Positions 17,155 to 26,263 are shown, counted from the stretch's first letter. The stretch: DNA of 64,000 bases from Clostridia bacterium (GCA_029239935.1 JARBTY010000001.1:1-64000); one strand, 5' to 3'. Translations and numbers: made by a program. Notes: a model not told the origin generated them from the letters alone.

Positions 17155-17182
17155 TAGTTAAACTAACAATAGTTAAACTAAC
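17155..17182. promoter_or_regulatory. Tandem TAGTTAAACTA repeats upstream of asrA
   Basis: TAGTTAAACTA occurs at 17155-17165 and 17170-17180, 15 bp apart. Each copy is a perfect 5-bp dyad around one base, and the 12-mer AGTTAAACTAAC is repeated exactly. This looks like a double operator about 70-95 bp upstream of asrA. The regulator is unknown; an anaerobic, sulfite or redox regulator is the natural guess. Confidence 0.55.
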
Positions 17183-17250
17183 TATTGATACTACATATTA
17201 ACGTGAAGCTGACTATCTAAAAAATAACATTTGCAGGAGGTAAATACACG

Positions 17251-18273
17251 ATGGCTTATAGACTTACTACGAGTGAATTTGATAAATATTTAACAAAAGT
17301 TTCGCTTGCATTTAATATTTATGGCCCTATTCGCCATAAAGACAAAGGGGCGTTTTCCCATACAGATTTGGTAGGTTATGGTGAACTTTCAAGCTTTAAT
17401 GAAATGATATTAGATGAAAAATCTTATTATTCACCAAAAGAAATATTTTATCCTATCAGAGAGACTTTATTTTATTTCTTAAATAATGAAATGCGTGAAG
17501 CAGAAATAAGCACTAAACCTATTCTGCTGTTTTTAAGGCCTTGTGATATTAATGGGATTGAGCGGCTTGATACAATCTTTTTAAAAAATGGAGCAGAAGC
17601 AGATTATTATTATTTAAGGAGAAGAAAACTTTTAAAGTTTGTTATGATTGAATGTACTGAAGGGTTTGACACCTGTTTTTGTGTCTCTATGGGAGCTAAT
17701 AAGACAAGTCATTATGATGCAGTAATACGTAAAGAAGGGTCCGAAGTTGTGTTTGAGACAGAGGATGAAGATCTTTTGAGGGATGTATTAACAGATCAAA
17801 AGGAAGAGCCATTTATGCCAAAGTTTATTGAAGAAAACAAGGTGAAAGTAACAGTTCCAGATCCAAGCTTAGTTACTAAGGAGATGTTTGATCATGACTT
17901 GTGGACAGAATACACAAAGAGGTGTATTGCCTGCGGCAGATGCAATACCTCATGTATATCATGTTCTTGTTTTACAATGCAGGATGTACAGGTAAGTGAT
18001 GATAAGAAGTTAGGAGAAAGAAGAAGAGTATGGGCAGGCTGTCATGTAGCTGGCTACACGGATATGGCAGGCGGTCATAGCTTCCGCCAGAAAAATGGCG
18101 AAAAAATGCGGTTTAAAACAATGCATAAAGTCAATGATTTTTATAAACGTTTTGGCACGCATATGTGCGTAGGCTGCGGCAGATGTGATGACGTCTGTCC
18201 AGAATATATATCTTTCTCTAAATGTATTAATAAACTTAATCAAATTGTTATGGAGGGTCAGACTCATGCATAA
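17251..18273 (+). CDS. asrA: Anaerobic sulfite reductase subunit A
   Basis: A 340-aa iron-sulfur subunit of the AsrABC complex that reduces sulfite to sulfide. The N-terminal part resembles the hydrogenase beta/HydB-like family (LFLRPCDINGIERLDTIFL). The C-terminal third carries two ferredoxin-type clusters, starting with CIACGRCNTSC near residue 225 and CVGCGRCDDVCP near 306, with extra cysteines in SCISCSC. Length agrees with known AsrA. GCAGGAGG precedes ATG 17251. It overlaps asrB by 8 nt, and the three asr genes form the usual order A-B-C. Confidence 0.95.
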   Translation: MAYRLTTSEFDKYLTKVSLAFNIYGPIRHKDKGAFSHTDLVGYGELSSFNEMILDEKSYYSPKEIFYPIRETLFYFLNNEMREAEISTKPILLFLRPCDINGIERLDTIFLKNGAEADYYYLRRRKLLKFVMIECTEGFDTCFCVSMGANKTSHYDAVIRKEGSEVVFETEDEDLLRDVLTDQKEEPFMPKFIEENKVKVTVPDPSLVTKEMFDHDLWTEYTKRCIACGRCNTSCISCSCFTMQDVQVSDDKKLGERRRVWAGCHVAGYTDMAGGHSFRQKNGEKMRFKTMHKVNDFYKRFGTHMCVGCGRCDDVCPEYISFSKCINKLNQIVMEGQTHA

Positions 18274-19057
18274 TGCTTATTTGCCAAAGCCCTATAAGAT
18301 ATTAAAAATTACGCAGGAAACAGACATTGATTATACCTATAAAATAGCCTATGAAGGGAGCATAATAGGCGGACAGTTTATGGAGATTTCCATACCAGGA
18401 GTGGGTGAAGCCCCCATCTCAATCAGTGATTTTGATGATCACTCCCTGGACATGACAATTCGCAGGGTCGGGAGGCTTACTGATAAGGTATTTGAACTAA
18501 AGGCTGGAGACGCTTTGTTTATGAGAGGACCTTACGGCAATGGTTTTGATCTGGATCTATTTAGAGGGAAAGATTTAACGATTATTGCAGGAGGAACAGG
18601 ACTTGCGCCTGTTAAAAATCTAACCCGTTATTTTGCAGAACACCTTGACGAAGTCAAAAAACTTGAGGTGCTGCTTGGTTTTAAATCTCCAAAAGATATA
18701 TTGTTTTTGGAAGAGATTAAAAAATGGTCACAAAGCTGCCCTATTTATATGACAGTCGATCAGCCGGGTGATAACTGGCAAGGAGAAACAGGACTTATAA
18801 CAACACATGTGACTAAATTAGATTTAGCTGATGTAAAAGAAAAGATGGCAGTAGTTGTTGGGCCGCCGATCATGATGAAGTTTATGACACTTGAACTCAT
18901 TAAAAATGGCTTTTTAGAAGAAAATATCTGGGTTTCCTTTGAACGAAAGATGAGCTGCGGCATTGGAAAATGCGGCCATTGTAAAATAGATGAAACTTAC
19001 GTGTGCCTGGAAGGTCCCGTATTTAATTATGTAAAAGCAAAAAGTTTGATTGATTAG
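18266..19057 (+). CDS. asrB: Anaerobic sulfite reductase subunit B (flavin reductase)
   Basis: A 263-aa NAD(P)H-oxidising subunit passing electrons to AsrA/AsrC. It has an FAD-binding beta barrel, a nucleotide domain (TIIAGGTGLAPVKNL, VVVGPPIMMKF) and a C-terminal 2Fe-2S site, CGIGKCGHC plus a later Cys in YVCLEGPVF, as in dihydroorotate dehydrogenase electron-transfer subunits. ATG 18266 is chosen because GGAGGG lies upstream and it aligns with the family start; an earlier in-frame ATG at 18185 would overlap asrA by 89 bp. The stop is 11 bp before asrC. Confidence 0.95.
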   Translation: MHNAYLPKPYKILKITQETDIDYTYKIAYEGSIIGGQFMEISIPGVGEAPISISDFDDHSLDMTIRRVGRLTDKVFELKAGDALFMRGPYGNGFDLDLFRGKDLTIIAGGTGLAPVKNLTRYFAEHLDEVKKLEVLLGFKSPKDILFLEEIKKWSQSCPIYMTVDQPGDNWQGETGLITTHVTKLDLADVKEKMAVVVGPPIMMKFMTLELIKNGFLEENIWVSFERKMSCGIGKCGHCKIDETYVCLEGPVFNYVKAKSLID

Positions 19058-19068
19058 GAGGGCGCAGC

Positions 19069-20046
19069 ATGAGTGTAAATAGAAAAGACATCGCAAAGAA
19101 TGCTTATAGGATTACTAAAACAAGAAACATGACGGCACTTAGAATCAGAGTGCCAGGAGGGCATCTTGACACCAAATTTTTACCGCTTATTCAGTCTATA
19201 GCAGAGGAATATGGAAATGGAACAGTTCATATTACAACAAGACAAGGTTTTGAAATACCAGATATTGGCTTTGAATATATGGCTGAAATTAATCAAAAAA
19301 TAAGACCTCTTATTGAATCCCTTGGACTTAACCTTATTGTTCAAGACGGAGGTTATCCTGCAGCGGGGACAAGAAATATTTCGGCATGCATAGGCAATAG
19401 AGTTTGTCCCTATGCCAATGATGATACAACAAGGATTGCTAAAAATTTAGAAAAGGCAGTTTTTCCTCATGATTTTCATTTTAAAATTGCAGTAACAGGG
19501 TGCCCTAATGATTGTATTAAAGCACACATGCAGGATTTCGGAATTATCTGTGTGATAGAACCACAGTATGATGTGGCAAGATGCATTAGCTGTGAGGCAT
19601 GTGTGAAAAATTGCACAAAGAAGGTAACAGGAGCATTGACTTTAAAGGATTTTAATGTTCATAGAGATCATGAAAAATGTATTGGCTGCGGTGAATGTGT
19701 TTTGAAGTGTCCGAGCGGGGCATGGACAAGAAGTGAGAAAAAGCTGTATCGTATGGTAATAATGGGCAGAACAGGCAAAAAAAATCCTAGAATAGCGATG
19801 CCTTTTATTAAATGGGGAACAGAAGAAGTGTTAACACAAATTATACAAAATACGTACCGTTATGTAGATAAGTATATTGACAGATCGCTTCCTAAAGAAC
19901 ACATCGGGTATATTGTGGACCGAACAGGTTATCATGTTTTTAAAGAAGAAGTTCTAAAAGATGTCGCTTTGAATCCAGAAGCACAGGTGGCTCAAAATAT
20001 TGAGTGGTCAGGTTATTGGTATAAGGAAGGTGAAAATTTTAAATAA
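19069..20046 (+). CDS. asrC: Anaerobic sulfite reductase subunit C (siroheme subunit)
   Basis: A 325-aa catalytic subunit. The nitrite/sulfite reductase ferredoxin-like half-domain and the siroheme-4Fe4S core are present, with cysteines in NISACIGNRVCPYA and TGCPNDCIKAHM. Two extra ferredoxin clusters are inserted (CISCEACVKNC and CIGCGECVLKCP), as is typical of AsrC. GGAGGGCG precedes the ATG. The product, hydrosulfide, would feed the cysteine pool or leave through the FNT channel encoded next. Confidence 0.95.
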   Translation: MSVNRKDIAKNAYRITKTRNMTALRIRVPGGHLDTKFLPLIQSIAEEYGNGTVHITTRQGFEIPDIGFEYMAEINQKIRPLIESLGLNLIVQDGGYPAAGTRNISACIGNRVCPYANDDTTRIAKNLEKAVFPHDFHFKIAVTGCPNDCIKAHMQDFGIICVIEPQYDVARCISCEACVKNCTKKVTGALTLKDFNVHRDHEKCIGCGECVLKCPSGAWTRSEKKLYRMVIMGRTGKKNPRIAMPFIKWGTEEVLTQIIQNTYRYVDKYIDRSLPKEHIGYIVDRTGYHVFKEEVLKDVALNPEAQVAQNIEWSGYWYKEGENFK

Positions 20047-20133
20047 GGAGTAGCCATGAAGCTGTTGATCTCTTATGAATGAAGAGCGGGAACACTTGAA
20101 GTTTTACTCAGATATAAGTAAAGGAGAAATGTT

Positions 20134-20895
20134 ATGTATAAAGAAATGATCGATAAGATTTCAGACGTTGGTATAGTAAAGGATAAGCTGTTAAAAGAAA
20201 GTAAACTCAAATATTTTATTTTATCTATGTTAGCAGGGATTTACGTAGGATTTGGTATCTTACTCATTTTTAGCATTGGAGGAAGCATAGGTGACTCGCC
20301 GTATAAAAAATTATTAATGGGACTTAGTTTTGGTATTGCTTTAAGCTTAGTTATTATGGCTGGCGGTGAGCTTTTTACAGGCAATAACATGATTATGACC
20401 GTAGCTTCTTTGAATAAAAAAGTAAAATGGATGGATACTTTTAAGATTTGGATATACTCTTTTTTTGGTAACTTAGCAGGTGGGATACTTTTAGCATGGC
20501 TCTTTGTTATGGGCGGTGGAGCTAAAGGCACAGTAGGTGAATTTTTTATTAAAATAAGTGCAGCCAAAATGAGTGGTAGTTTTACCGAACTTTTCTTTAA
20601 AGGCATTTTGTGTAATATGCTGGTTTGTTTGGCTATTTTTACATCGATTAAACTTAAGGAAGAAACAGCAAAGCTTATTATGATTTTTTGGTGTCTGTTT
20701 GCTTTTATTACTTCAGGTTTTGAACACAGTGTTGCTAACATGACTATTTTGTTTGTAGGATTATTTATTCCTAATGGCGGAGTGCTTAGCATGAGCGGCT
20801 TTTTAGCCAATATGATCCCTGTAACACTTGGAAATATGGTAGGCGGAGCAGTATTTATTGGAATAAGCTATTGGCTAGTTGGAAAAGATAAGTAA
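20134..20895 (+). CDS. Formate/nitrite transporter family channel, probably hydrosulfide
   Basis: A 253-aa membrane protein with six predicted helices, pentameric in this family. The hallmark GGELFTGNNMIM lies near residues 74-85, and FEHSVANMTIL near 192-202 contains the conserved His of the central pore loop. FNT members carry formate, nitrite or hydrosulfide. In Clostridioides difficile the FNT3/HSC channel gene neighbours asrABC and exports HS-, and the same neighbourhood is seen here. I therefore infer hydrosulfide release; formate or nitrite cannot be excluded from sequence. AAAGGAG precedes the ATG; the 87-bp gap to asrC holds no gene. Confidence 0.88.
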   Translation: MYKEMIDKISDVGIVKDKLLKESKLKYFILSMLAGIYVGFGILLIFSIGGSIGDSPYKKLLMGLSFGIALSLVIMAGGELFTGNNMIMTVASLNKKVKWMDTFKIWIYSFFGNLAGGILLAWLFVMGGGAKGTVGEFFIKISAAKMSGSFTELFFKGILCNMLVCLAIFTSIKLKEETAKLIMIFWCLFAFITSGFEHSVANMTILFVGLFIPNGGVLSMSGFLANMIPVTLGNMVGGAVFIGISYWLVGKDK

Positions 20896-20928
20896 GGTTA
20901 TTAAAAAATAGTGGGAGGAGTGAAACCT

Positions 20929-21624
20929 ATGAGTGAGATGTTTAGCAAAAATGATAAGATTGGGGATATCGTTACAAAGTTCCCAGGAGCCAGTGATATT
21001 TTTTATAAGTACCGTATTGATTTTTGCTGCGGAGGCAACAGACCTTTAAGTGCTGCTATAGAAGAACAAAATGTGGATGAACAGGAAGTCCTTGAAGCAG
21101 TTAACAATAAGTATACAGAATTTAAAGAAAAGAATAGTGAGTTTACAGACTGGGCAAAAGAAAGTCCAAGTAGATTAATCGACTATATTATTAATAAGCA
21201 TCATGCCTATCTTAGAGAAAAACTTCCGCAGCTGGGCGACTATGTTCTTAAAATAATGAAAGTTCATGGACAGAATCATGAGGAGCTCTTTAAAGTACAC
21301 AAACTCTTTAATCATTTAAGAACAGAGCTAGAAGGTCATTTAGTAAAGGAAGAAGAACTTGTTTTTCCGCTTATTAAAGAGTATGAAAAAACAAAAGATG
21401 AGAAGGTTAGAGACAAGGCCTTAAAACTGATTAAAGAATTAGAAGACGAACATACAGGGGCAGGAGATGTTATTAAGGAATTACGAGAAGTAACAGATCA
21501 CTATCACATTCCAGCCGATGCCTGCAGAACCTTTGAGACAGCTTACAATGGATTAAAGGAGATAGAAACTGACTTATTTCAGCATATTCATTTAGAAAAT
21601 AATATCTTATTTCCTAACTTCTAA
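20929..21624 (+). CDS. ric: Iron-sulfur cluster repair di-iron protein (ScdA/YtfE/RIC family)
   Basis: A 231-aa protein that restores Fe-S clusters damaged by nitric oxide or oxidants. The N-terminal DUF542 domain contains IVTKFPGASDIFYKYRIDFCCGG (Cys pair near residue 37). The hemerythrin-like domain (about 75-228) supplies the di-iron ligands in HHAYLREKLP, HGQNHEELF, HLVKEEELVFP, DEHTGAGD and HIHLENNILFP. ATG 20929 is preferred because GGGAGGAG precedes it; a GTG at 20911 is upstream in frame. Its place after asrABC-FNT fits protection of the Fe-S- and siroheme-rich reductase. Confidence 0.92.
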   Translation: MSEMFSKNDKIGDIVTKFPGASDIFYKYRIDFCCGGNRPLSAAIEEQNVDEQEVLEAVNNKYTEFKEKNSEFTDWAKESPSRLIDYIINKHHAYLREKLPQLGDYVLKIMKVHGQNHEELFKVHKLFNHLRTELEGHLVKEEELVFPLIKEYEKTKDEKVRDKALKLIKELEDEHTGAGDVIKELREVTDHYHIPADACRTFETAYNGLKEIETDLFQHIHLENNILFPNF

Positions 21625-21651
21625 TCCCTTAGAAAAGTGGAACAATTTTCC

Positions 21652-21681
21652 TTGACAGTCTATAACCTAAACATGTAAAAT
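21652..21681 (+). promoter_or_regulatory. Sigma-A promoter of rubredoxin gene
   Basis: TTGACA (21652-21657) and TAAAAT (21676-21681) with an 18-bp spacer lie about 100 bp upstream of the rubredoxin start, so this gene has its own strong promoter. Confidence 0.65.
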
Positions 21682-21784
21682 AAGACAATAACAATAGTTT
21701 AAATACTCTGAATGGAGAGGCTATTGCTATAAAAATTAAAGCCTTTAAAAGTGATAAAAATATTATTATGAGGAGGTTTATCGT

Positions 21785-21946
21785 ATGCAAAAGTATATTT
21801 GTACAGTATGTGATTATGTTTATGATCCAGTAGATGGAGATCCAGATGGCGGCATAGCTCCAGGAACAGCATTTGAAGATATCCCAGAGGATTGGGTTTG
21901 TCCAGTATGCGGCGTTTCAAAATCTGATTTTGAAGTAACAGAATAA
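21785..21946 (+). CDS. Rubredoxin
   Basis: A 53-aa one-iron electron carrier of the cytoplasm. The two CxxC knuckles are complete ([12 protein letters not shown] at residues 4-15 and [13 protein letters not shown] at 37-49), and the intervening PDGGIAPGT and EDIPEDW motifs are textbook. GAGGAGG precedes the ATG. In clostridia rubredoxin serves oxygen or NO detoxification (flavodiiron proteins, rubrerythrin), consistent with the Fe-S repair gene upstream. It has its own promoter and a terminator at 21991-22035. Confidence 0.97.
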   Translation: MQKYICTVCDYVYDPVDGDPDGGIAPGTAFEDIPEDWVCPVCGVSKSDFEVTE

Positions 21947-21990
21947 GTATAAAAAAGTAGATTTATCTATTCATAAAAAGTAAAAATAGA

Positions 21991-22035
21991 GGTCAGAGGT
22001 CAACTTACAAGTGAAGTGATCACTGGCCTTTTTTG
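21991..22035 (+). terminator. Terminator after rubredoxin
   Basis: An approximately 15-bp stem with one mismatch and one bulge (21991-22006 with 22014-22028) is followed by six T residues. Confidence 0.75.
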
Positions 22036-22073
22036 CGATAAACTATAAATTTAGAAGGTCAGGTAACACTATC

Positions 22074-23315
22074 ATGAAGGATAAAATATCATATCAATCT
22101 ACTATTTATGCATGCTACATAGGCAACTTTGTACAGGCAGCAGTCGTTAATTTAACACCTATTCTTTTCATTCCTTTACGTGAGCAATTTGGGCTCACCT
22201 ATACACAGTTTGGCCTATTAATCCTTGCAAACTTTATAACACAAGTTTTGTTCGATATTTTATTTAGTAAGGCTGTCGACAGGCATGGATTTAGACCATT
22301 CATTGTTTCTGCCCATGTTTTGTGTGTGATAGGTTTTGTTTTATTTGCACTTGCACCTGTCTTATTTAAAGGTTCAGAGTTTATGGGATTTCTGACAGCG
22401 ACAATTATCTTCTCTGGTTCAGGAGGGTTATTAGAACTTTTGCTAAGTCCTATCGTAGATGCCATTCCTACAGACGAAAAGGAAAAGGCTATGACAATGC
22501 TGCATTCTTTTTATGCATGGGGACAAGTAACAGTAGTTCTTTTAACGACACTCTTTATCTTTTTCTTTAAGGGAAGAAGCTGGCATATCATTGTTTTATT
22601 ATGGGCCATTGTGCCTTTCTTTAATATCTTTTTGTTTTCTAAGGTGCCTCTTGCACAAAAAGTACATGAAAGTCAGATGATGAAAGTAAGACATCTCATT
22701 AGGAATCCTGTTTTTATATTAGCTTTTTTTGCCATTGCTTGCGGGGGAGCTTCTGAAATTACTATGGCGCAGTGGACTTCAGCTTTTATGGAAAAAGGAT
22801 TGGGACTACCTAAAATAATGGGAGATGCTTTAGGTTTATGCGGCTTTGCCTTTATGCTTGGGATCGGAAGAGTACTGTATGGCATGTATGGAAGTAAAAT
22901 AAACATTCATAAGGTTATGCTTTATGGATCACTGCTTACGGCCTTATGTTACATAGTTGTTGCCTTATCCCCTAGCAAAAGTCTTTCACTTACAGCCTGC
23001 ATTCTTTCTGGTATAGGCGTAAGCTTATTGTGGCCTGGGACACTCATTGTTGCATCTCAAAAACTGCCCCTTGCAGGAGCATCTATGTTTGCACTTCTTT
23101 CAGCCGGCGGAGACCTTGGCGCATCAGTTGGGCCATGGTTCACAGGCGTTATAACAGATGCTGTAACACAGACAGTGCCTTTTAGTATGATAGAACGATT
23201 TAGTCTGTCTGGAGAGCAGTTTGGACTTAGAATAGGGTTGTTTATTTCTATCCTTTTCCCGCTGGGTTCACTTATTTTTCATTGGCACCTCAAGACAAAA
23301 GTTAAAAAAGTTTAA
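22074..23315 (+). CDS. MFS transporter
   Basis: A 413-aa major facilitator superfamily permease with about twelve predicted helices. The loop 2-3 signature is recognisable (FDILFSKAVDRHGFRP, about 60-75), with a central hydrophilic loop near 195-215. The C-terminal half includes GIGVSLLWPGTLIVASQ and SAGGDLGASVGPW, which resembles the fucose/FucP-like or NarK-like groups, but the substrate is unclear. It follows the rubredoxin terminator and stands alone. A weak GGTCAGG lies upstream of ATG 22074. Confidence 0.85.
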   Translation: MKDKISYQSTIYACYIGNFVQAAVVNLTPILFIPLREQFGLTYTQFGLLILANFITQVLFDILFSKAVDRHGFRPFIVSAHVLCVIGFVLFALAPVLFKGSEFMGFLTATIIFSGSGGLLELLLSPIVDAIPTDEKEKAMTMLHSFYAWGQVTVVLLTTLFIFFFKGRSWHIIVLLWAIVPFFNIFLFSKVPLAQKVHESQMMKVRHLIRNPVFILAFFAIACGGASEITMAQWTSAFMEKGLGLPKIMGDALGLCGFAFMLGIGRVLYGMYGSKINIHKVMLYGSLLTALCYIVVALSPSKSLSLTACILSGIGVSLLWPGTLIVASQKLPLAGASMFALLSAGGDLGASVGPWFTGVITDAVTQTVPFSMIERFSLSGEQFGLRIGLFISILFPLGSLIFHWHLKTKVKKV

Positions 23316-23407
23316 ATGGGAATTTAATGAAAACTAAATCATTATATAGTATAATAAATGCAATTGATTGATAAAAAATAAACTAGAAAGAGAGAGGGGG
23401 AACCTCA

Positions 23408-24709
23408 TTGACAATTTCTATGCTGCAGAGTGGTGATACACTTACATCCAGGCATGCTGTTACTTATAAAATCGTCAGATTATTAGGAAGCGGCGGTCAA
23501 GGAGAAGTCTATGAAGTAACAGCAAACGGCAGACGCTATGCTTTAAAATGGTATCATGTCCATACAGCAACTAAAAATCAAAAAAAGATTATTGAAAAGT
23601 TAGTAGAAGATGGGAAACCGGATGAACGCTTTTTATGGCCGATAGATATGATTGAGTCTTCTAAAACCTTTGGATATATTATGGATCTTAGGCCAGCTTC
23701 ATATAAGAGCATCGTTGATCTTATGAAGAGGCGCGCTGAACCTTCTTTTAGAGAGTTATGTACAGCAGGGTTTAATCTAGCAGACTGTTTTCAAAAATTG
23801 CATTCTTTAGGTTACAGCTACTGTGATATTTCTTTTGGAAATACGTTTTTAAATCCAGACAGCGGAGAAGTATTAATATGTGACAATGACAATGTTATTG
23901 TTAATGGCATGACAAACAGCAGTGTACAAGGGACACTAGGTTTTATGGCTCCGGAAATTGTAATAGGAGAAAAAGGCCCTTCTGCTGAAACAGATTTATT
24001 TTCACTTGCGATTTTATTATTTTATATGTTTATGCTTCATCATCCTCTCGAAGGTTCACAGGAAGCAAATATCAGATGCTTTGATGCAGCTGCAAAACAA
24101 AAGGTATATGGTCACAATCCAGTTTTTATATGGCACCCTGAGGATAAAAGCAACAGGCCTATTTCAGGGTATCAGGACAACGCTATTATATACTGGGGCA
24201 TCTACCCTAAGTTTATTAAAGAATTGTTTATGACTGCTTTTACAGAAGGAATCACTAATCCTAAAAGGAGAATAGTTGAGAATCAGTGGAAACGTGCATT
24301 TATTCAGCTAAGGGACAGTATTATTATTTGTCCTCATTGTGGCTGTGAAACCTTTTATCAAGACAGCTTAACAATTGGAGCGGGCAATATATGCTGGAAT
24401 TGCAGTAAAAATATTGAGGCGCCTCCTTTGCTTCAGATAGGACATCATTTTATGATACTTAACAAGCAAACTGTCCTTTTTGAACATCATTTATTTAATG
24501 ATTTTAATTTAGAGGATAAGGTGGCAGAGGTATCTCAGCATCCTCTCGACCCTAAAAAATGGGGACTCAAAAATGTAAGTCAGGAGAATTGGTTATTTAC
24601 AAAACCAGATGGCAATAGTGTGGTAGTAGAGCCAGGTAAAAATGTTCCGCTTATATGCGGCACTAAAATAAACTTTGGAAATGTTGAAGGTGAAATAAGA
24701 AGAAACTAA
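23408..24709 (+). CDS. Ser/Thr protein kinase-like protein with zinc ribbon
   Basis: A 433-aa cytoplasmic protein. The kinase fold (about 15-300) has a Gly-rich loop GSGGQGEV (27-34), Lys47 in YALKWY, a catalytic loop YCDISFGNTF (Asp140, Asn145), a metal motif altered from DFG to DND (159-161) and an APE motif at 181-183. A zinc ribbon follows (Cys308, 311, 313 with 329, 332). Residues 340-433 end in VPLICGTKINFG, perhaps an FHA-like fold (inference). The TTG start is chosen because GAGGGGG lies about 7 nt upstream; ATG 23420 would be too far. First gene of a kinase-vWA-PP2C-Sel1 operon like the TerY-P triad. Confidence 0.85.
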   Translation: MTISMLQSGDTLTSRHAVTYKIVRLLGSGGQGEVYEVTANGRRYALKWYHVHTATKNQKKIIEKLVEDGKPDERFLWPIDMIESSKTFGYIMDLRPASYKSIVDLMKRRAEPSFRELCTAGFNLADCFQKLHSLGYSYCDISFGNTFLNPDSGEVLICDNDNVIVNGMTNSSVQGTLGFMAPEIVIGEKGPSAETDLFSLAILLFYMFMLHHPLEGSQEANIRCFDAAAKQKVYGHNPVFIWHPEDKSNRPISGYQDNAIIYWGIYPKFIKELFMTAFTEGITNPKRRIVENQWKRAFIQLRDSIIICPHCGCETFYQDSLTIGAGNICWNCSKNIEAPPLLQIGHHFMILNKQTVLFEHHLFNDFNLEDKVAEVSQHPLDPKKWGLKNVSQENWLFTKPDGNSVVVEPGKNVPLICGTKINFGNVEGEIRRN

Positions 24710-24722
24710 GGAGGTAGTTAAC

Positions 24723-25424
24723 ATGTCAGAAGGATTTAAAAGACCAGGCGGGGAAATGGCATCAAGGCCGCTTCATTTCATATGGTTAGTAGATTGTTCA
24801 GGATCTATGATGGGGGAAAAAATTCAGTCTCTCAATTATGCTATCAGACAGACTATACCTGATATGAGAAGCGCAGCAGATGAAAATCCAAACGCACAGC
24901 TTTATATAAGAGCCGTTAAGTTTTCAGAAGGAGCAAGCTGGCATATTAGTGCGCCAACACCTATTGATGAGTTTGAGTGGATTGATTTAGAGGCAGACGG
25001 TCTTACCGATATGGGTAAAGCTTTTGAACTTGTGGCAGATCAGCTTCAAATGCCGCCGATGCCAGAAAGAGCATTACCGCCGGTACTTGTACTCCTTTCG
25101 GATGGTCAGCCTACAGATGAGTATAAAAAAAGTCTGGAAGGGCTTTTAAGCTTACCGTGGGGTAAAAAAGCAGTCAAAATTGCTATCGCAATAGGAAGCG
25201 ATGCGGATACCACAGTTCTGCAGGAGTTTATGAATAACAGTGAATTACCTGTACTACAGGCTAACAATCCTCAAGCACTTATTAAGTACATAAAATGGGC
25301 TTCTACAGTTGCAAAACAGGTATCTTCCCCTAATAGTAATGCAGCAAGCATCACTTCAAAACAAACACCTATTGATACTGCTGCTATTCCAGTTGCTTCA
25401 GATGAAGACAGTGATGTGTGGTAA
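24723..25424 (+). CDS. von Willebrand factor A domain protein (TerY-like)
   Basis: A 233-aa protein formed almost entirely by one vWA domain. The metal-ion-dependent adhesion site is complete: DCSGSMMG (Asp24, Ser26, Ser28), the Thr in DGLTDMGKAF (about 99) and Asp in LLSDGQPTDEY (about 131). There is no signal peptide, so it acts inside the cell. It lies 13 bp after the kinase gene with AAGGAGG upstream, and 10 bp before a PP2C phosphatase. This set matches the TerY-P triad, where vWA, kinase and phosphatase are thought to form a signalling complex. The C-terminal 40 residues are a polar tail. Confidence 0.88.
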   Translation: MSEGFKRPGGEMASRPLHFIWLVDCSGSMMGEKIQSLNYAIRQTIPDMRSAADENPNAQLYIRAVKFSEGASWHISAPTPIDEFEWIDLEADGLTDMGKAFELVADQLQMPPMPERALPPVLVLLSDGQPTDEYKKSLEGLLSLPWGKKAVKIAIAIGSDADTTVLQEFMNNSELPVLQANNPQALIKYIKWASTVAKQVSSPNSNAASITSKQTPIDTAAIPVASDEDSDVW

Positions 25425-25434
25425 GGAGACAAAG

Positions 25435-26256
25435 ATGACATGGTCAGCTATTGGTGAATGTGTTACGGGAAGCTCACATATAAGAAATAAAAAGCCTTGT
25501 CAAGATGCATTAAAAATTTATCATATGCAGGAATTAGGGGTGATCTGTACCCTTGCTGACGGCCATGGAAGCCAAAAATGTCTTTATAGCGATGATGGCG
25601 CTGAAATAGCAGTTGCTGCCACACTGTCTATCATCGAAACAATAGTATGGCATCATAAAGAGGAAGAACTATATAGTGTGATGCGAAGTATTAAAGACGT
25701 GGTGCTCCCTAAAAACATAGAAAGGGAATGGAAGGCGCAGGTTAAGGCTTTTCACGAACACAAAAAGAGAGAAGCAGCTGCAAGTGATAAAGCATTGTAT
25801 GAGTTATATGGCACAACTCTTATGCTGCTGTTTGTAACCAAACAGTTTATTTTTGCCATGCAGATAGGAGACGGGGATATTCTGACCGTATTTGATAACG
25901 GAGAAACTTCTTGGCTTATTGAGCCAGAGGTGCAGTACGGGACAGAAACGTATTCTCTGTGCCTTACTAATAGCTGGAAATATTTTAAAAATCAGCTCAT
26001 TCCCATCTCACAGTATACCATACTGCCTAGGCTTTTTTTAGCAAGTACAGATGGTTATGCCAATAGTTTTATAAGTTCTGGGGAATTTCTTAAGATCGGA
26101 AAAGACTATTTAGATATAGTTAAAGAGAATCAAATAGACACTATACAAACACATCTTAAGGAGTGGCTGATGCATACATCTTCCTCAGGAAGCGGAGATG
26201 ATATAACTTTTGTAATGATTTATAACAATGATTCAGATCTATTTTGTGGAGGTTAA
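25435..26256 (+). CDS. PP2C family Ser/Thr phosphatase
   Basis: A 273-aa metal-dependent protein phosphatase. Motifs in order are SHIRNKKPCQDAL (residues about 14-26, metal Asp), TLADGHGSQKC (about 39-49), FAMQIGDGDILTV, LFLASTDGYANS and the closing GSGDDITFVMI. Three metal-binding Asp positions are conserved, so it should be active. ATG 25435 is chosen because AAGGAG precedes it and it begins at the fold; an in-frame ATG at 25309 lies inside the vWA gene. It probably reverses phosphorylation by the kinase two genes upstream. Confidence 0.9.
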   Translation: MTWSAIGECVTGSSHIRNKKPCQDALKIYHMQELGVICTLADGHGSQKCLYSDDGAEIAVAATLSIIETIVWHHKEEELYSVMRSIKDVVLPKNIEREWKAQVKAFHEHKKREAAASDKALYELYGTTLMLLFVTKQFIFAMQIGDGDILTVFDNGETSWLIEPEVQYGTETYSLCLTNSWKYFKNQLIPISQYTILPRLFLASTDGYANSFISSGEFLKIGKDYLDIVKENQIDTIQTHLKEWLMHTSSSGSGDDITFVMIYNNDSDLFCGG

Positions 26257-26263
26257 ATGCCGT

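Noticed and set aside
18185..18265. Longer AsrB start inside asrA
   Set aside because: It would overlap asrA by 89 bp, has no ribosome site, and the extra residues do not fit the family.
20241..20810. 189-codon minus-strand frame across the FNT channel gene
   Set aside because: Antisense of a clear FNT gene with a full signature; the low-complexity Pro/Ile/Lys product has no motif.
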